The translations under genes and the position numbers were made by a program. The notes beneath the pieces are model-generated. The model saw only the letters and a program-made list of their open reading frames with translations, had not been told where the DNA came from and did not search any database. A stretch of DNA of 44,685 nucleotides from a marine bacterium B5-7. Lineage in GTDB: Bacteria; Pseudomonadota; Gammaproteobacteria; Arenicellales; CAJQKF01. The stretch's first letter is position 1, and the number at the start of each line of letters is the position of its first letter. Location of the stretch: contig BQJD01000031.1 in assembly GCA_021604525.1 (NCBI GenBank), positions 1 through 44,685 on the forward strand, given 5' to 3'. Below are positions 18,303 through 26,344 of the stretch, one piece after another.

Positions 18303-19199
18303 TTAGCCGTTAAAACATACCGTGCCGAGACCGCTGATGTCGTAACCGCCCAGCGCCTCGGCACGCTCGGCAAAGGCCGGCGTGGTACAGAAGCGTACAA
18401 ACATCTGAAAGTCCGGCTCAAACCAGGCGCGCCGATCCACTAGCAGATCGAAGCGCTCGTGGATAACCGGTGTGAAGCCAAGGCTGTAGCGGCGGGCGAT
18501 GCCGTGCAAACCCAGCGTCACATCTGCGGCGCCCTCAAGCACAGCCGTTACCGCATCGGTCTCGGTGTGGGCTACGGATACGAATGTAATTTCATCGAGC
18601 CCGATACCATGATCGGCAAGCAGTTTTAATAACAGCACCTGACTGCCAGCCGAGCCTTGTCTCGGCACCACCCGCAAACTGCGAAGGCTTTCGATACTTT
18701 CAATGGCTGATGTCCCGCGATGCGAGATACGCTGTGGATCAAATACCAGTCCGCGTTCACGCCAGGCAAATTCGATCAGCACCACCGGTTTGCCTTCAAA
18801 TTGCTCGGCAATCGTGGTTACGTTCCAGGTGTTGTTATCCGGTTCATACAAGTGCATCGAGGTCGCTACACCGCCACCCGCTCCGAATCGCTCGATGCCA
18901 TCGAGGCTGCCGTCAAAGTAGCTTGCCAACCCGCAGCCGGATTCTTTCAATGCCCATTCCAGCAGCGGATCGTGGCTGCCCAGAAAAACCCCGGGCAGTG
19001 CTAGTGCCGTTGATATTGTCGGGCCACTGTGATGCCCCGCCAGCCATGCCTCCACTTCACGCCTTGGAAACAGCAGTTTGCCGGTGGCGCGTGTGCATGG
19101 CACATCGCCGGAAGCTGCCAGATCGTATACTTTGCGTTCCTTGATACGCAGATAATCTGCGAGCTCGCGAGTAGTGAAATATTCGTTATCGGAAGTCAT
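18303..19199 (-). CDS. HTH_17 + periplasmic-binding-like domain regulator (tungstate/molybdate type)
   Basis: A 298-residue one-component regulator. Residues 6-56 form an excisionase/MerR-like helix-turn-helix (YFTTRELADYLRIKERKVYDL...FPRREVEAWLA). The remainder is a PBP-like sensor domain: LALPGVFLGSHDPLLEWAL, GAGGGVATSMHLYEPD, PRQGSAGSQVLL and GAADVTLGLHGIA. The same architecture is often found beside molybdate or tungstate genes, where the sensor domain probably binds the oxyanion in the cytoplasm. It converges on tupA with a 53-bp gap. Candidate operators with a shared CCGATANCTGT core lie before tupB and before this gene. Confidence 0.8.
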   Translation of the reverse strand: MTSDNEYFTTRELADYLRIKERKVYDLAASGDVPCTRATGKLLFPRREVEAWLAGHHSGPTISTALALPGVFLGSHDPLLEWALKESGCGLASYFDGSLDGIERFGAGGGVATSMHLYEPDNNTWNVTTIAEQFEGKPVVLIEFAWRERGLVFDPQRISHRGTSAIESIESLRSLRVVPRQGSAGSQVLLLKLLADHGIGLDEITFVSVAHTETDAVTAVLEGAADVTLGLHGIARRYSLGFTPVIHERFDLLVDRRAWFEPDFQMFVRFCTTPAFAERAEALGGYDISGLGTVCFNG

Positions 19200-19286
19200 G
19201 ATCAGGCGAGTTTACCTTGCCGATCCGTATACCGCGAAGATCAATACATATTATCGTGGGTGATGGTGCGCATGTCGGTGTCATAA

Positions 19287-19315
19287 CCGATACCTGTGCG
19301 GCACGATAACTGCAG
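19287..19315. promoter_or_regulatory. Second occurrence of the tup operator-like motif
   Basis: CCGATACCTGT (19287-19297) and CGATAACTGCAG (19304-19315) repeat the core of the inverted repeat before tupB. The two copies here are in direct orientation about 16 bp apart. They lie 88 bp before the regulator start and about 64 bp before the DAHP synthase start. They could serve autoregulation or, less likely, aromatic synthesis. Confidence 0.4.
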
Positions 19316-19378
19316 ACAGGTTAGAATCCGAAGCCCGTTTTTCCGGCTACACAGCCTTTAAGTTCCAGCAATAAATTT

Positions 19379-20404
19379 ATGCCTACCGACGACCTTCGAA
19401 TCGCAAAAGTTCATTCCCTGGTACCGCCTGCGGTACTGCATGAAGAATTACCCGCCACGGATGCTGTGCAGCGGTTTGTCGCCGATGCTCGTGATCAGGC
19501 GGCCAAGGTGCTGTTCGCCAACGACCCGCGACTGTTGGTGGTTGTGGGTCCGTGCTCGGTTCACGATCCGCTGGCGTTGGTCGATTATGCCGAGCGATTG
19601 AAGCCAATAGCCGATGAGGTGGCTTCCAGATTAGTGCTGGTGCTGCGGGTGTATTTCGAGAAGCCGCGAACCGTGGTCGGCTGGAAGGGGTTGATTAACG
19701 ATCCTGACCTCGACGGCAGTCACCGAATCAACACGGGTCTTCGACGCGCCCGCGAAGTGTTGCTCAAGGTGGCGAACATAGGCTTGCCGGCCGGCACCGA
19801 GTTTCTCGACGCAACCTTTGGCCAGTACTTTACCGATCTCATTACCTGGGGGGCAATCGGCGCGCGTACGGTTGAAAGCCAGATCCACCGTCAGCTTGCC
19901 TCGGCGCTGTCGATGCCGGTCGGTATTAAAAATCGTACCGATGGCGATGTTAAGGTTGCTGTCGATGCGATTCGCGCGGCGCGTCATCCACATCTGTTTC
20001 CTACCATCAACAAGCAGGGAACGGCAGCAATCATGGAAACAACCGGAAACGATCAGTGTCATCTGGTGCTGCGCGGTGGCGATAAACCGAACTATGATCA
20101 TGACCATGTAACCGACGCGATACGGCAGTTAAGCGGTGCCGGTATGCCAGAGACCATCATGGTCGATTGTTCCCATGCCAACAGCAGCAAGAAACCAGAA
20201 AACCAACCCGAGGTCGCCTTTGATGTCATCAACCAACGGCGTGAGGGTACCGATGCGCTACGTGGTCTGATGATCGAGAGTCATATTGAATCCGGTCGGC
20301 AGGATATCGGCAGCGAGTTGATCTATGGGAAAAGCATTACCGATGCATGCCTCGGTTTCGACGATACCCGTCGGTTGTTGCTGGATCTTGCCGGGAAGAT
20401 ATAG
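19379..20404 (+). CDS. 3-deoxy-7-phosphoheptulonate (DAHP) synthase, class I AroF/G/H type
   Basis: A 341-residue enzyme that condenses phosphoenolpyruvate and erythrose 4-phosphate, the first step of aromatic amino acid synthesis. Hallmarks are VVVGPCSVHDPLALVDYA, RVYFEKPRTVVGWKGLINDP, GARTVESQIHRQLAS, GIKNRTDGD, LRGGDKPNYD, VDCSHANSSK and MIESHIESGRQD. Conserved metal ligands (Cys in GPCS, His in DCSH, Glu in IESH) are present. Whether it is the Phe-, Tyr- or Trp-inhibited form cannot be told. The ribosome site is weak. GNAT gene 20415 follows after 10 bp. Confidence 0.95.
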   Translation: MPTDDLRIAKVHSLVPPAVLHEELPATDAVQRFVADARDQAAKVLFANDPRLLVVVGPCSVHDPLALVDYAERLKPIADEVASRLVLVLRVYFEKPRTVVGWKGLINDPDLDGSHRINTGLRRAREVLLKVANIGLPAGTEFLDATFGQYFTDLITWGAIGARTVESQIHRQLASALSMPVGIKNRTDGDVKVAVDAIRAARHPHLFPTINKQGTAAIMETTGNDQCHLVLRGGDKPNYDHDHVTDAIRQLSGAGMPETIMVDCSHANSSKKPENQPEVAFDVINQRREGTDALRGLMIESHIESGRQDIGSELIYGKSITDACLGFDDTRRLLLDLAGKI

Positions 20405-20414
20405 TTTATTCGTT

Positions 20415-21011
20415 ATGTATGAATTGCCGTCCCACTATAGATATGCCACGCCCGAAGACGCCATTGATCTGGCGCAGCTTATAAACATTGCAGGTGAAGG
20501 CTTGCCATTGTATCTATGGACGCAAATGGTGGAAGGCTCGCTTGACCCGTTCGAGTTGGGTCGGCAACGAGCGATGCGTGACAGCGGTAGCTTCTCCTTC
20601 AGAAATGCCGTGGTGCGCGAACATGAAGGACAAGTGGTTGCCTGTCTGATCGGCTATCCTCTTCCTGATGCGCCGGCGCAGACTGATTACAGCGACATGC
20701 CACCGATGTTCGTGCCGCTACAGCAGCTCGAGGATCTCGCTCCGGGTACCTGGTATCTGAATGTATTGGCTACCTATCCCGAATTTCAGGGTAGGGGGTA
20801 TGGTTCGGAATTGTTAAATCTGACGCGGGGGTTATCGATGGAAACGGGAAAATCCGGCGTCAGTATTATTGTCTCCGATGCCAACCCGGGTGCGCGACGA
20901 CTCTACGAGCGCTTCGGTTGCAAGGAGGTCGCGCGTCGTCCGATGGTGAAGGAAAGCTGGGTGAATCCGGGGCGAGAGTGGGTGTTGCTGGTAGAGACAT
21001 CAAGCCGATAG
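20415..21011 (+). CDS. GNAT-family N-acetyltransferase
   Basis: A 198-residue acetyltransferase. The acetyl-CoA site is in WYLNVLATYPEFQGRGYGSELLNLTRGLS (Q/RxxGxG/A motif QGRGYG). VSDANPGARRLYERFGCKEVARRPM is the usual C-terminal GNAT block. The ATG at 20415 (MYELPSHYRYA) is chosen over the upstream frame that overlaps the DAHP synthase gene. It lies 10 bp after that gene and is probably co-transcribed. The substrate is unknown; the insertion SLDPFELGRQRAMRDSGSFSFRNAVV suggests a small-molecule amine rather than ribosomal protein. Confidence 0.85.
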   Translation: MYELPSHYRYATPEDAIDLAQLINIAGEGLPLYLWTQMVEGSLDPFELGRQRAMRDSGSFSFRNAVVREHEGQVVACLIGYPLPDAPAQTDYSDMPPMFVPLQQLEDLAPGTWYLNVLATYPEFQGRGYGSELLNLTRGLSMETGKSGVSIIVSDANPGARRLYERFGCKEVARRPMVKESWVNPGREWVLLVETSSR

Positions 21012-21033
21012 CAGGGCTTCAATCTGCTATCGG
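21005..21033 (+). terminator. 10-bp perfect stem-loop at the GNAT stop codon
   Basis: CCGATAGCAG (21005-21014) pairs exactly with CTGCTATCGG (21024-21033) around a 9-nt loop, and the left arm contains the TAG stop. No U-run follows, so it may protect the 3' end or terminate weakly. Confidence 0.45.
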
Positions 21034-21063
21034 CCTGATGGAGGGGTTTCGTCCCTTAAGTCA

Positions 21064-21080
21064 CACTGCCAATGGCAGTG
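21064..21080 (-). terminator. Small hairpin just after the stop of the secreted protein gene
   Basis: CACTGCC/GGCAGTG arms with a 3-nt loop directly follow the TAA of the minus-strand gene. There is no U-run. With the facing hairpin at 21005-21033 it separates convergent genes. Confidence 0.35.
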
Positions 21081-21818
21081 TTAAAACGGTTCATTATCAC
21101 AAATCGGGTTGCCGAATTGCTTGGTACCCGGAATGTTGAGGGTGAAAGGCTCTGAGTTTTTGAATGTGGCAACCAGATTGCTGCTGTTCATGCTGACGAA
21201 TTTTATCGTACCGCGAATCAGGCCGAAATCGCATCCCGTGGGGACGATGTCCGTTTCCATTTCGCCTACCGCCAACGGGCCGGACTTGAACAGGCTCTGG
21301 AAAGTTGAAGTGAATATCCCTGGTCCCGCATGGGCTTTCTGCATCAAGGCATTCAACGGGTTCGGTTCCACCTCATTATTCACATCCTCATAACAGATAA
21401 TTCCGCTCGTAGAATCTTCGCAGGGTTGATTACCGAAATCGAAAAAGAACTCGAATATCCATTTACCATTGCCGACTTCCTGTGCAAAGGCCTGACCTTC
21501 GGCCAGGTAGTAAAGCTCTCCACCGGCATGGGCATCAGGAAGATAGACCTGCATCAGTTTTTTAAGAACGTCCTCTTGCTCGGCATATTGCCGGGTACCC
21601 AGCGCATCCGACTTATCGATCATGACAGATTGCGTGCCGCTGGTGGCGGCGCTACGCAGGGGCGGCGGGGGTGTAGTTACCGTCGTGGTTTGCGCATGGG
21701 CCGGCAGGACCACACTTTCAACCACCGGCCTGGTCCAGGTTGGCTGGAGTTTGGATAAGGTGACTGCACCACCGCCCAATGTGAGTGACTTGATCAGTCG
21801 TCGGCGATTCTCTTTCAT
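21081..21818 (-). CDS. Exported protein of unknown function with twin-arginine-like leader
   Basis: A 245-residue protein. The leader begins KENRRRLIKSLTLGGGAVTLSKL and is followed by TWTRPVVESVVLPAHAQT. The RRRLIK start resembles a Tat signal although the hydrophobic core is short. The WTRPVVESVVLPAHAQ segment is one I recall ahead of several unrelated secreted proteins, so it may be a shared leader. A low-complexity threonine/proline linker follows (TTTVTTPPPPL). The mature part has four cysteines (PCEDS, IICYED, PTGCDF, PICDN), consistent with two disulfides. GGGAGGAAAA precedes the ATG as a strong ribosome site. It stands alone. No enzyme motif was recognised. Confidence 0.7.
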   Translation of the reverse strand: MKENRRRLIKSLTLGGGAVTLSKLQPTWTRPVVESVVLPAHAQTTTVTTPPPPLRSAATSGTQSVMIDKSDALGTRQYAEQEDVLKKLMQVYLPDAHAGGELYYLAEGQAFAQEVGNGKWIFEFFFDFGNQPCEDSTSGIICYEDVNNEVEPNPLNALMQKAHAGPGIFTSTFQSLFKSGPLAVGEMETDIVPTGCDFGLIRGTIKFVSMNSSNLVATFKNSEPFTLNIPGTKQFGNPICDNEPF

Positions 21819-21960
21819 GGTTTTTCCTCCCTTTAGATTTCTTTTTTAACAGTATGAAACCACGGTATCTTAAGTCTATCGTGTACTAAATATCAATTTT
21901 GCCGGTCAAATGCTTACTCTGTGAATTATTTGGCTAACTCTTGTGATGCATGATGTGCCG

Positions 21961-22659
21961 TCAAAGCAGCTTGAAGATGGACTTTGGAATGATGCCGGCG
22001 AAATCGATAAAGTTGACGGCGAAGTGCGCCAGCATGATTGCGGGCAATGAGCCAGTGGCAAGATAAGCAGTCATAAAGACTGAGCCGATGATGGTTGTGA
22101 TCAGGACAGCATTCAAGCCGAGACTCCAGTGGATCAGACCGAATGCGATTGATGACACGACAACGATCACAAGCCGGTTTGTGGTGTAGCGGCGGAGAAA
22201 TGCCAGCATGTATCCGCGAAATACCAGCTCCTCGACAATTCCCACCAGCAGCAGTCCGAAGGTCAGGTCGATCCAGTCCCAGACCGGGCTACCAATCGGC
22301 GGCATCCCACCCAGTGCCTGGTAGCCAGGCCAAGTGGATGTCACTGCATAGCCGTTCTGGTCGATCAGCGTGCCAACCAGGGTGACAATAAGAAACGTAC
22401 CCAGAAACTGGATTGTCCCGGGATACGTGAGACCGAGATCGCGGGGGTGCAGCCTGCCGCGAGTCAGCAGCCAGGCGATGATGGCAAGTGGTAACAGTTT
22501 GACGCCCGTATAGTCGATAAGCAGCCACAGGCGCCAGTCGTCGACGAATATGTTGGCGAAATCGTTAGCGTAAAACGGGAAGACCAGCACCAGCATCATG
22601 GGCAGGCTCAAGGCCCATTGATCCTTGGGCGACATTACCTCAGGTGCGTGGGTTATCAT
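21961..22659 (-). CDS. CPBP-family intramembrane metalloprotease
   Basis: A 232-residue membrane protein with about seven hydrophobic segments. It has the three CPBP (CAAX/Abi) motifs: EELVFRGY with the EExxxR catalytic pair, FGLIHW, and HFAVNFIDF. Family members cleave prenylated or other membrane substrates, or confer self-immunity to bacteriocins. No bacteriocin gene is near. It lies downstream of ileS on the same strand with a 39-bp gap and could be read through from it. Confidence 0.85.
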   Translation of the reverse strand: MITHAPEVMSPKDQWALSLPMMLVLVFPFYANDFANIFVDDWRLWLLIDYTGVKLLPLAIIAWLLTRGRLHPRDLGLTYPGTIQFLGTFLIVTLVGTLIDQNGYAVTSTWPGYQALGGMPPIGSPVWDWIDLTFGLLLVGIVEELVFRGYMLAFLRRYTTNRLVIVVVSSIAFGLIHWSLGLNAVLITTIIGSVFMTAYLATGSLPAIMLAHFAVNFIDFAGIIPKSIFKLL

Positions 22660-22698
22660 CGTATCAGCACACGATGAAAGTTTCGCGTCGATTCATTG

Positions 22699-25600
22699 TC
22701 ATATCTTCGATAGTCGAATCACCCAGCGATCCTCATCCAGGCTGCGCTCACTCGTGAACTCGCCAATAAACTCATCTCCACCCCAATCGCTTGCCAGCGT
22801 TTCGCTCATCAGGTAATCGCGATAGGCGTCGAGTGCCGCCACGACTCGTTCGCTGCCCTCGATGCGTAGAACAATACGATCAGAGATTTCAAGGCCAGCC
22901 TGTTTACGAGCATCCTGCACCGTGCGCACCAACTCGCGGGCGACGCCTTCAACCAACAGGTCTTCGCTTAGGGTGGTGTCGAGTGCGACCAGATAACCTG
23001 ACTCCTCGGCGCACGCGTAACCTTCGGCGGACTCAGTTTCGACCAGGACGTCCGCAGGTGCAAAGGAAATTTCCTGATCGCCTATGGTCAACATATACGT
23101 CTCATCGTTGGCATGGGCACGCACCAGTGCGGTGCTATCGCATTCGGCCAGGGCGGTTCGAATGGCAGGCACCAGCTTGCCGTACCGTTTGCCGAGTTCC
23201 GGCAACTTGGGTTTGATGCGGTAGTTGACCAGCTCCGCATCGGGTGCCAGAAATTCAATATTCTTGATATTCAATTCGTCGCGAATCTGTTCGCCATGCC
23301 GTTCAACTGCTGCGCGGGCGCGGCCATCGGGAACCCGAACCAGCAGTCGCGACAGGGGCTGGCGCACCCGGACTTTACTCGCTTCACGCGCCGAGCGACC
23401 AAGGCTGACGATGTTCTGCACGATATCGAACCCAAAGATGAGTTCGCTATCGATTTGGCTGGTATCGGCCTTGGGCCAGTCGGTCATGTGTACAGAAGGC
23501 AGTGTGTCGTCGCGCTGCGTGATGACCAGATTCTGATACACGGCCTCGGACAGGAACGGCATGAATGGCGCCATCAACCGATGAACGCCATCGAGACATT
23601 CGTATAACGTTAAATACGCAGCCTGTTTATCGTTGCCGGCTTCGGCCTTCCAGAAGCGACGTCGATTACGACGGATATACCAGTTGGATAGTTGATCCAC
23701 GAACGATTCGATTGCACTACCGGCGGCTTGGGCATCATAGCGTTCCATCGCGTCGGTGGTATCGACAATGGTCTGATTCAGCAGGCTCAACGCCCAGCGA
23801 TCTATCTCGGCACGTTCATTAATTGGAACATCCATCGACAAGTCAATTTTGTCGAGCTCTGCATACATGACGAAGAACGCGTAAGTGTTCCAGAACGTGT
23901 TGACGAATGATGCGGCGACATCGGCAACGATGTTGACCGAGATGCGTTTTTGAACCTCCGGTGCAAGTCGTGCAAGAAAATACCAGCGCAGCGGATCGGC
24001 GCCGATGGTATCGAATACGTCGTAGGGATTGACGATATTGCCCTTGGACTTCGACATCTTCTTGCCTTCCTCGTCAACGATGTGTGACAGGCATACGCAG
24101 TTGCGATAGGCAACACTGTCGGAGACCAGCGTGGCGATTGCATGCAGGGTGTAGAACCAGCCGCGCGTCTGGTCGATGGCCTCGCAGATGTAGTCCGCCG
24201 GGAAGTGCGATTCAAATGTTTCCTTGTTCTCGAAAGGATAATGCCACTGGGCATACGACATGGCGCCGGAGTCAAACCAGCAGTCGATGACTTCCTGCAC
24301 CCGGGTCCAGGTTTTGCCGTCAGCTTCAAACGTCACGTCATCCACTGCCGGTCGATGCAGATCGAGATCACCCAACGCGCGGCCGGTGAGTTCTTCAAGT
24401 TCCTGAAGCGAGCCGATACAACGATAATTGCCTTCACCGTCTGTCCATACCGGCAGCGGTGTGCCCCAAAAGCGCTCGCGTGATAGCGCCCAGTCGATGT
24501 TGTTTTCCAGCCAGTTACCGAAACGGCCGTCGCGAATGGTTTGCGGTACCCAGTTGATGGTGCGGTTGAGCTCGACCATACGCTCGGCGACGTCGGTGGT
24601 GCGGATGTACCAGGCATTTTTGGCGTAGTAGATCAGCGGGTCGCCGGTGCGCCAACCGAACGGATAGTTATGTAGATAGCGTTCACTCTTGAACAACAAT
24701 CCGCGATCTTTCAGCAGGTCGATGAGGATCGGATCGGCGTCCTTGAAAAATTTACCCGCAACCGGCGTGACCTCGGCTTTGAAGTAACCGTCCAGGCCGA
24801 CGCCGTGGACAACCGGCAGACCGTTGCGCTGACCGAGTTCAAGATCGTCAACACCATAGGCGGGCGCAATATGAACAATGCCGGTCCCATCTTCGGTGCT
24901 GACAAAGTCTGCAGTGAGTACCCGGCAGATATCGCCTTCAGCTTCGAGATAGTCAAACAACCGCTGATAACGCAGACCAACCAGGTCCGATCCCTTGACC
25001 GTGCGGATGACTCGCGCCTGTCGTTCGCCGAGTACGGCTTCTTGCAGGGTGGCGGCGACAATCAGGGTTTCGCCTTCGCTATCGAGGTAGACGTAATCGA
25101 TATTTTCACCGACTGCCAATCCCATATTGGATGGCAGTGTCCAGGGCGTAGTGGTCCATACAAGGAACGACGTGTTGTCGTCATCGAGAAGACGAAAACG
25201 TACTGTGACCGACGGGTCCTCAACCTCCTTGTACCCTTGTGCGACTTCATGGGAAGACAATGTCGCACCGATACGTGGATCGTAAGGGACGACCTTGTAG
25301 CCCTGGTAGATCAGGCCCTTGTCCCAGATAACCTTGAGAAGGTTCCACACCGATTCGATGTAGTTGTTATCGAGCGTGTAGTAGGCTTCTTCCATGTTGA
25401 CCCAAAAGCCCATGCGCTCGGTCATTTTTTCCCAGTCGCCGATATAACGCATCACCGACTCTCGACATCGACGGTTAAATTCTGCTACGCCAATTTTTTC
25501 TTCAATCTCTTTTTTATCGAAGATGCCGAGTTCTTTCTCGATCTCATGCTCGACCGGCAACCCGTGGGTATCCCAACCGGCCTTGCGCGGCACATGGTAG

Positions 25601-25833
25601 CCCTGCATCGTTTTGAAACGAGGGTAGATATCCTTGAAGCTGCGCGCCAGCACATGATGAATGCCGGGTTTGCCATTGGCGGTGGGTGGGCCTTCGTTCC
25701 AGGTGTAAATTTGTCGGCCGGCACTCATCTCGAGGGTACGCTTGAAAATATCCTCATCGCGCCAGAAGTCGAGGATCTTCTGTTCGAGCCCGGGTCCGTT
25801 GTAGCGTCCACTGACCGGTTGAAATGCCATCAT
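22699..25833 (-). CDS. ileS: Isoleucyl-tRNA synthetase, type 2 (IleS2), with rearranged GIHH signature
   Basis: A 1044-residue class I synthetase that charges tRNA-Ile. The first signature reads GPPTANGKPGIHHVLAR, with GIHH at 57-60 where most synthetases have HIGH. The first and third positions are thus swapped. The CP1 editing domain keeps TTTPWTLPSN (about 210-245) and GTGIVHIAPAYGVDD (about 310-335), which remove mischarged valine. KMSKS lies at 592-596. Length and GPPTANG mark the eukaryote-like type 2 clade, which resists mupirocin; the GXHH variant is reported to give hyper-resistance. M1 or M2 may start; GGAG precedes both. A T-box riboswitch controls it. It does not sit beside lspA as proteobacterial ileS usually does, which supports transfer. 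Whether a type 1 ileS exists elsewhere is unknown. Confidence 0.97.
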   Translation of the reverse strand: MMAFQPVSGRYNGPGLEQKILDFWRDEDIFKRTLEMSAGRQIYTWNEGPPTANGKPGIHHVLARSFKDIYPRFKTMQGYHVPRKAGWDTHGLPVEHEIEKELGIFDKKEIEEKIGVAEFNRRCRESVMRYIGDWEKMTERMGFWVNMEEAYYTLDNNYIESVWNLLKVIWDKGLIYQGYKVVPYDPRIGATLSSHEVAQGYKEVEDPSVTVRFRLLDDDNTSFLVWTTTPWTLPSNMGLAVGENIDYVYLDSEGETLIVAATLQEAVLGERQARVIRTVKGSDLVGLRYQRLFDYLEAEGDICRVLTADFVSTEDGTGIVHIAPAYGVDDLELGQRNGLPVVHGVGLDGYFKAEVTPVAGKFFKDADPILIDLLKDRGLLFKSERYLHNYPFGWRTGDPLIYYAKNAWYIRTTDVAERMVELNRTINWVPQTIRDGRFGNWLENNIDWALSRERFWGTPLPVWTDGEGNYRCIGSLQELEELTGRALGDLDLHRPAVDDVTFEADGKTWTRVQEVIDCWFDSGAMSYAQWHYPFENKETFESHFPADYICEAIDQTRGWFYTLHAIATLVSDSVAYRNCVCLSHIVDEEGKKMSKSKGNIVNPYDVFDTIGADPLRWYFLARLAPEVQKRISVNIVADVAASFVNTFWNTYAFFVMYAELDKIDLSMDVPINERAEIDRWALSLLNQTIVDTTDAMERYDAQAAGSAIESFVDQLSNWYIRRNRRRFWKAEAGNDKQAAYLTLYECLDGVHRLMAPFMPFLSEAVYQNLVITQRDDTLPSVHMTDWPKADTSQIDSELIFGFDIVQNIVSLGRSAREASKVRVRQPLSRLLVRVPDGRARAAVERHGEQIRDELNIKNIEFLAPDAELVNYRIKPKLPELGKRYGKLVPAIRTALAECDSTALVRAHANDETYMLTIGDQEISFAPADVLVETESAEGYACAEESGYLVALDTTLSEDLLVEGVARELVRTVQDARKQAGLEISDRIVLRIEGSERVVAALDAYRDYLMSETLASDWGGDEFIGEFTSERSLDEDRWVIRLSKI

Positions 25834-25862
25834 GTCACTCCGAGTTGAGCAAATCCGGGCGC

Positions 25863-25902
25863 AAAAAAACCCCGGAATCGCCGTTAAGGCTGATTCCCGG
25901 GG
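25863..25902 (-). terminator. Intrinsic terminator of the ileS T-box
   Basis: CCCCGGGAATC (25902-25892) pairs with GATTCCGGGG (25879-25870), with one bulged G, and is followed directly by seven T residues (25869-25863). GGCGA...TCGCC around the T-box provides a competing antiterminator helix whose 3' arm overlaps the foot of this stem. The ileS ATG follows 29 nt later. Confidence 0.93.
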
Positions 25903-26180
25903 CGAGATTCATTCGCGGTACCACCCGGTTTCGCCACCTCCTCGCGGATTGCGGCCTTGGTAAGTGACGCACCAGATCGGCGTTATCACTTTAATCCGAT
26001 ATCGAGGATCAAACGTTCGAATCTACTGATTCGCCCGGGATAATTCTTGATGGGCGAATGTTCGGTCGAATGCTCCAGGGTGATTTTCATCGACTGCCGG
26101 CCGGGGCTTGCACCATCCCCCGGTCGCTCGAATCGCGGCAGGACTCGATTACTCTTCCCTATCAACGCTTTGAATTCAAT
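25863..26180 (-). ncRNA. T-box riboswitch, isoleucine specifier (AUC), upstream of ileS
   Basis: Read on the minus strand, the leader has all parts of a transcriptional T-box. Stem I opens with GGAAGAGTAATCGA (S-turn AGTA) near 26159. CTGCCG and CCGGGG pair with CCCCGG and CGGCAG around the apical GATGGTGCAAGCC. The specifier loop TGAAAATCACCCTGGAG has the codon AUC at 26084-26082, flanked by GAA and A as usual. AGTAGA...GAACG near 26027 fits the stem II/IIA region. The T-box GGGTGGTACCGCG lies at 25926-25914, and its UGGU bulge would pair with the ACCA end of uncharged tRNA-Ile. A strong terminator follows. Uncharged tRNA-Ile should favour antitermination and raise IleS. Confidence 0.95.
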
Positions 26181-26186
26181 GCGCGG

Positions 26187-26214
26187 ATTTTACTCGCATC
26201 GTGGAAGGATTCAA
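26187..26214 (-). promoter_or_regulatory. Sigma-70-like promoter for the T-box/ileS transcript
   Basis: On the minus strand TTGAAT (26214-26209) and TAAAAT (26192-26187) are separated by 16 bp. They predict a start near 26180, about 20 nt before stem I of the T-box. The placement relative to the riboswitch supports the call. Confidence 0.6.
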
Positions 26215-26344
26215 GAACATCAGCAAACTTTCGCATGGATGATAAAAGTACCCGGCAACAATCCGATGCGATCGCAAAGGTAATTCAGGCCGCCATCCAT
26301 GTCATGTATATTTATAGCGATATTCACAAGGAACCGTATAGTCC

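Noticed and set aside
24805-25848. 347-residue open frame on the plus strand opposite ileS
   Set aside because: It is exactly antisense to a clear synthetase, has no domain and no ribosome site; a codon-bias shadow.
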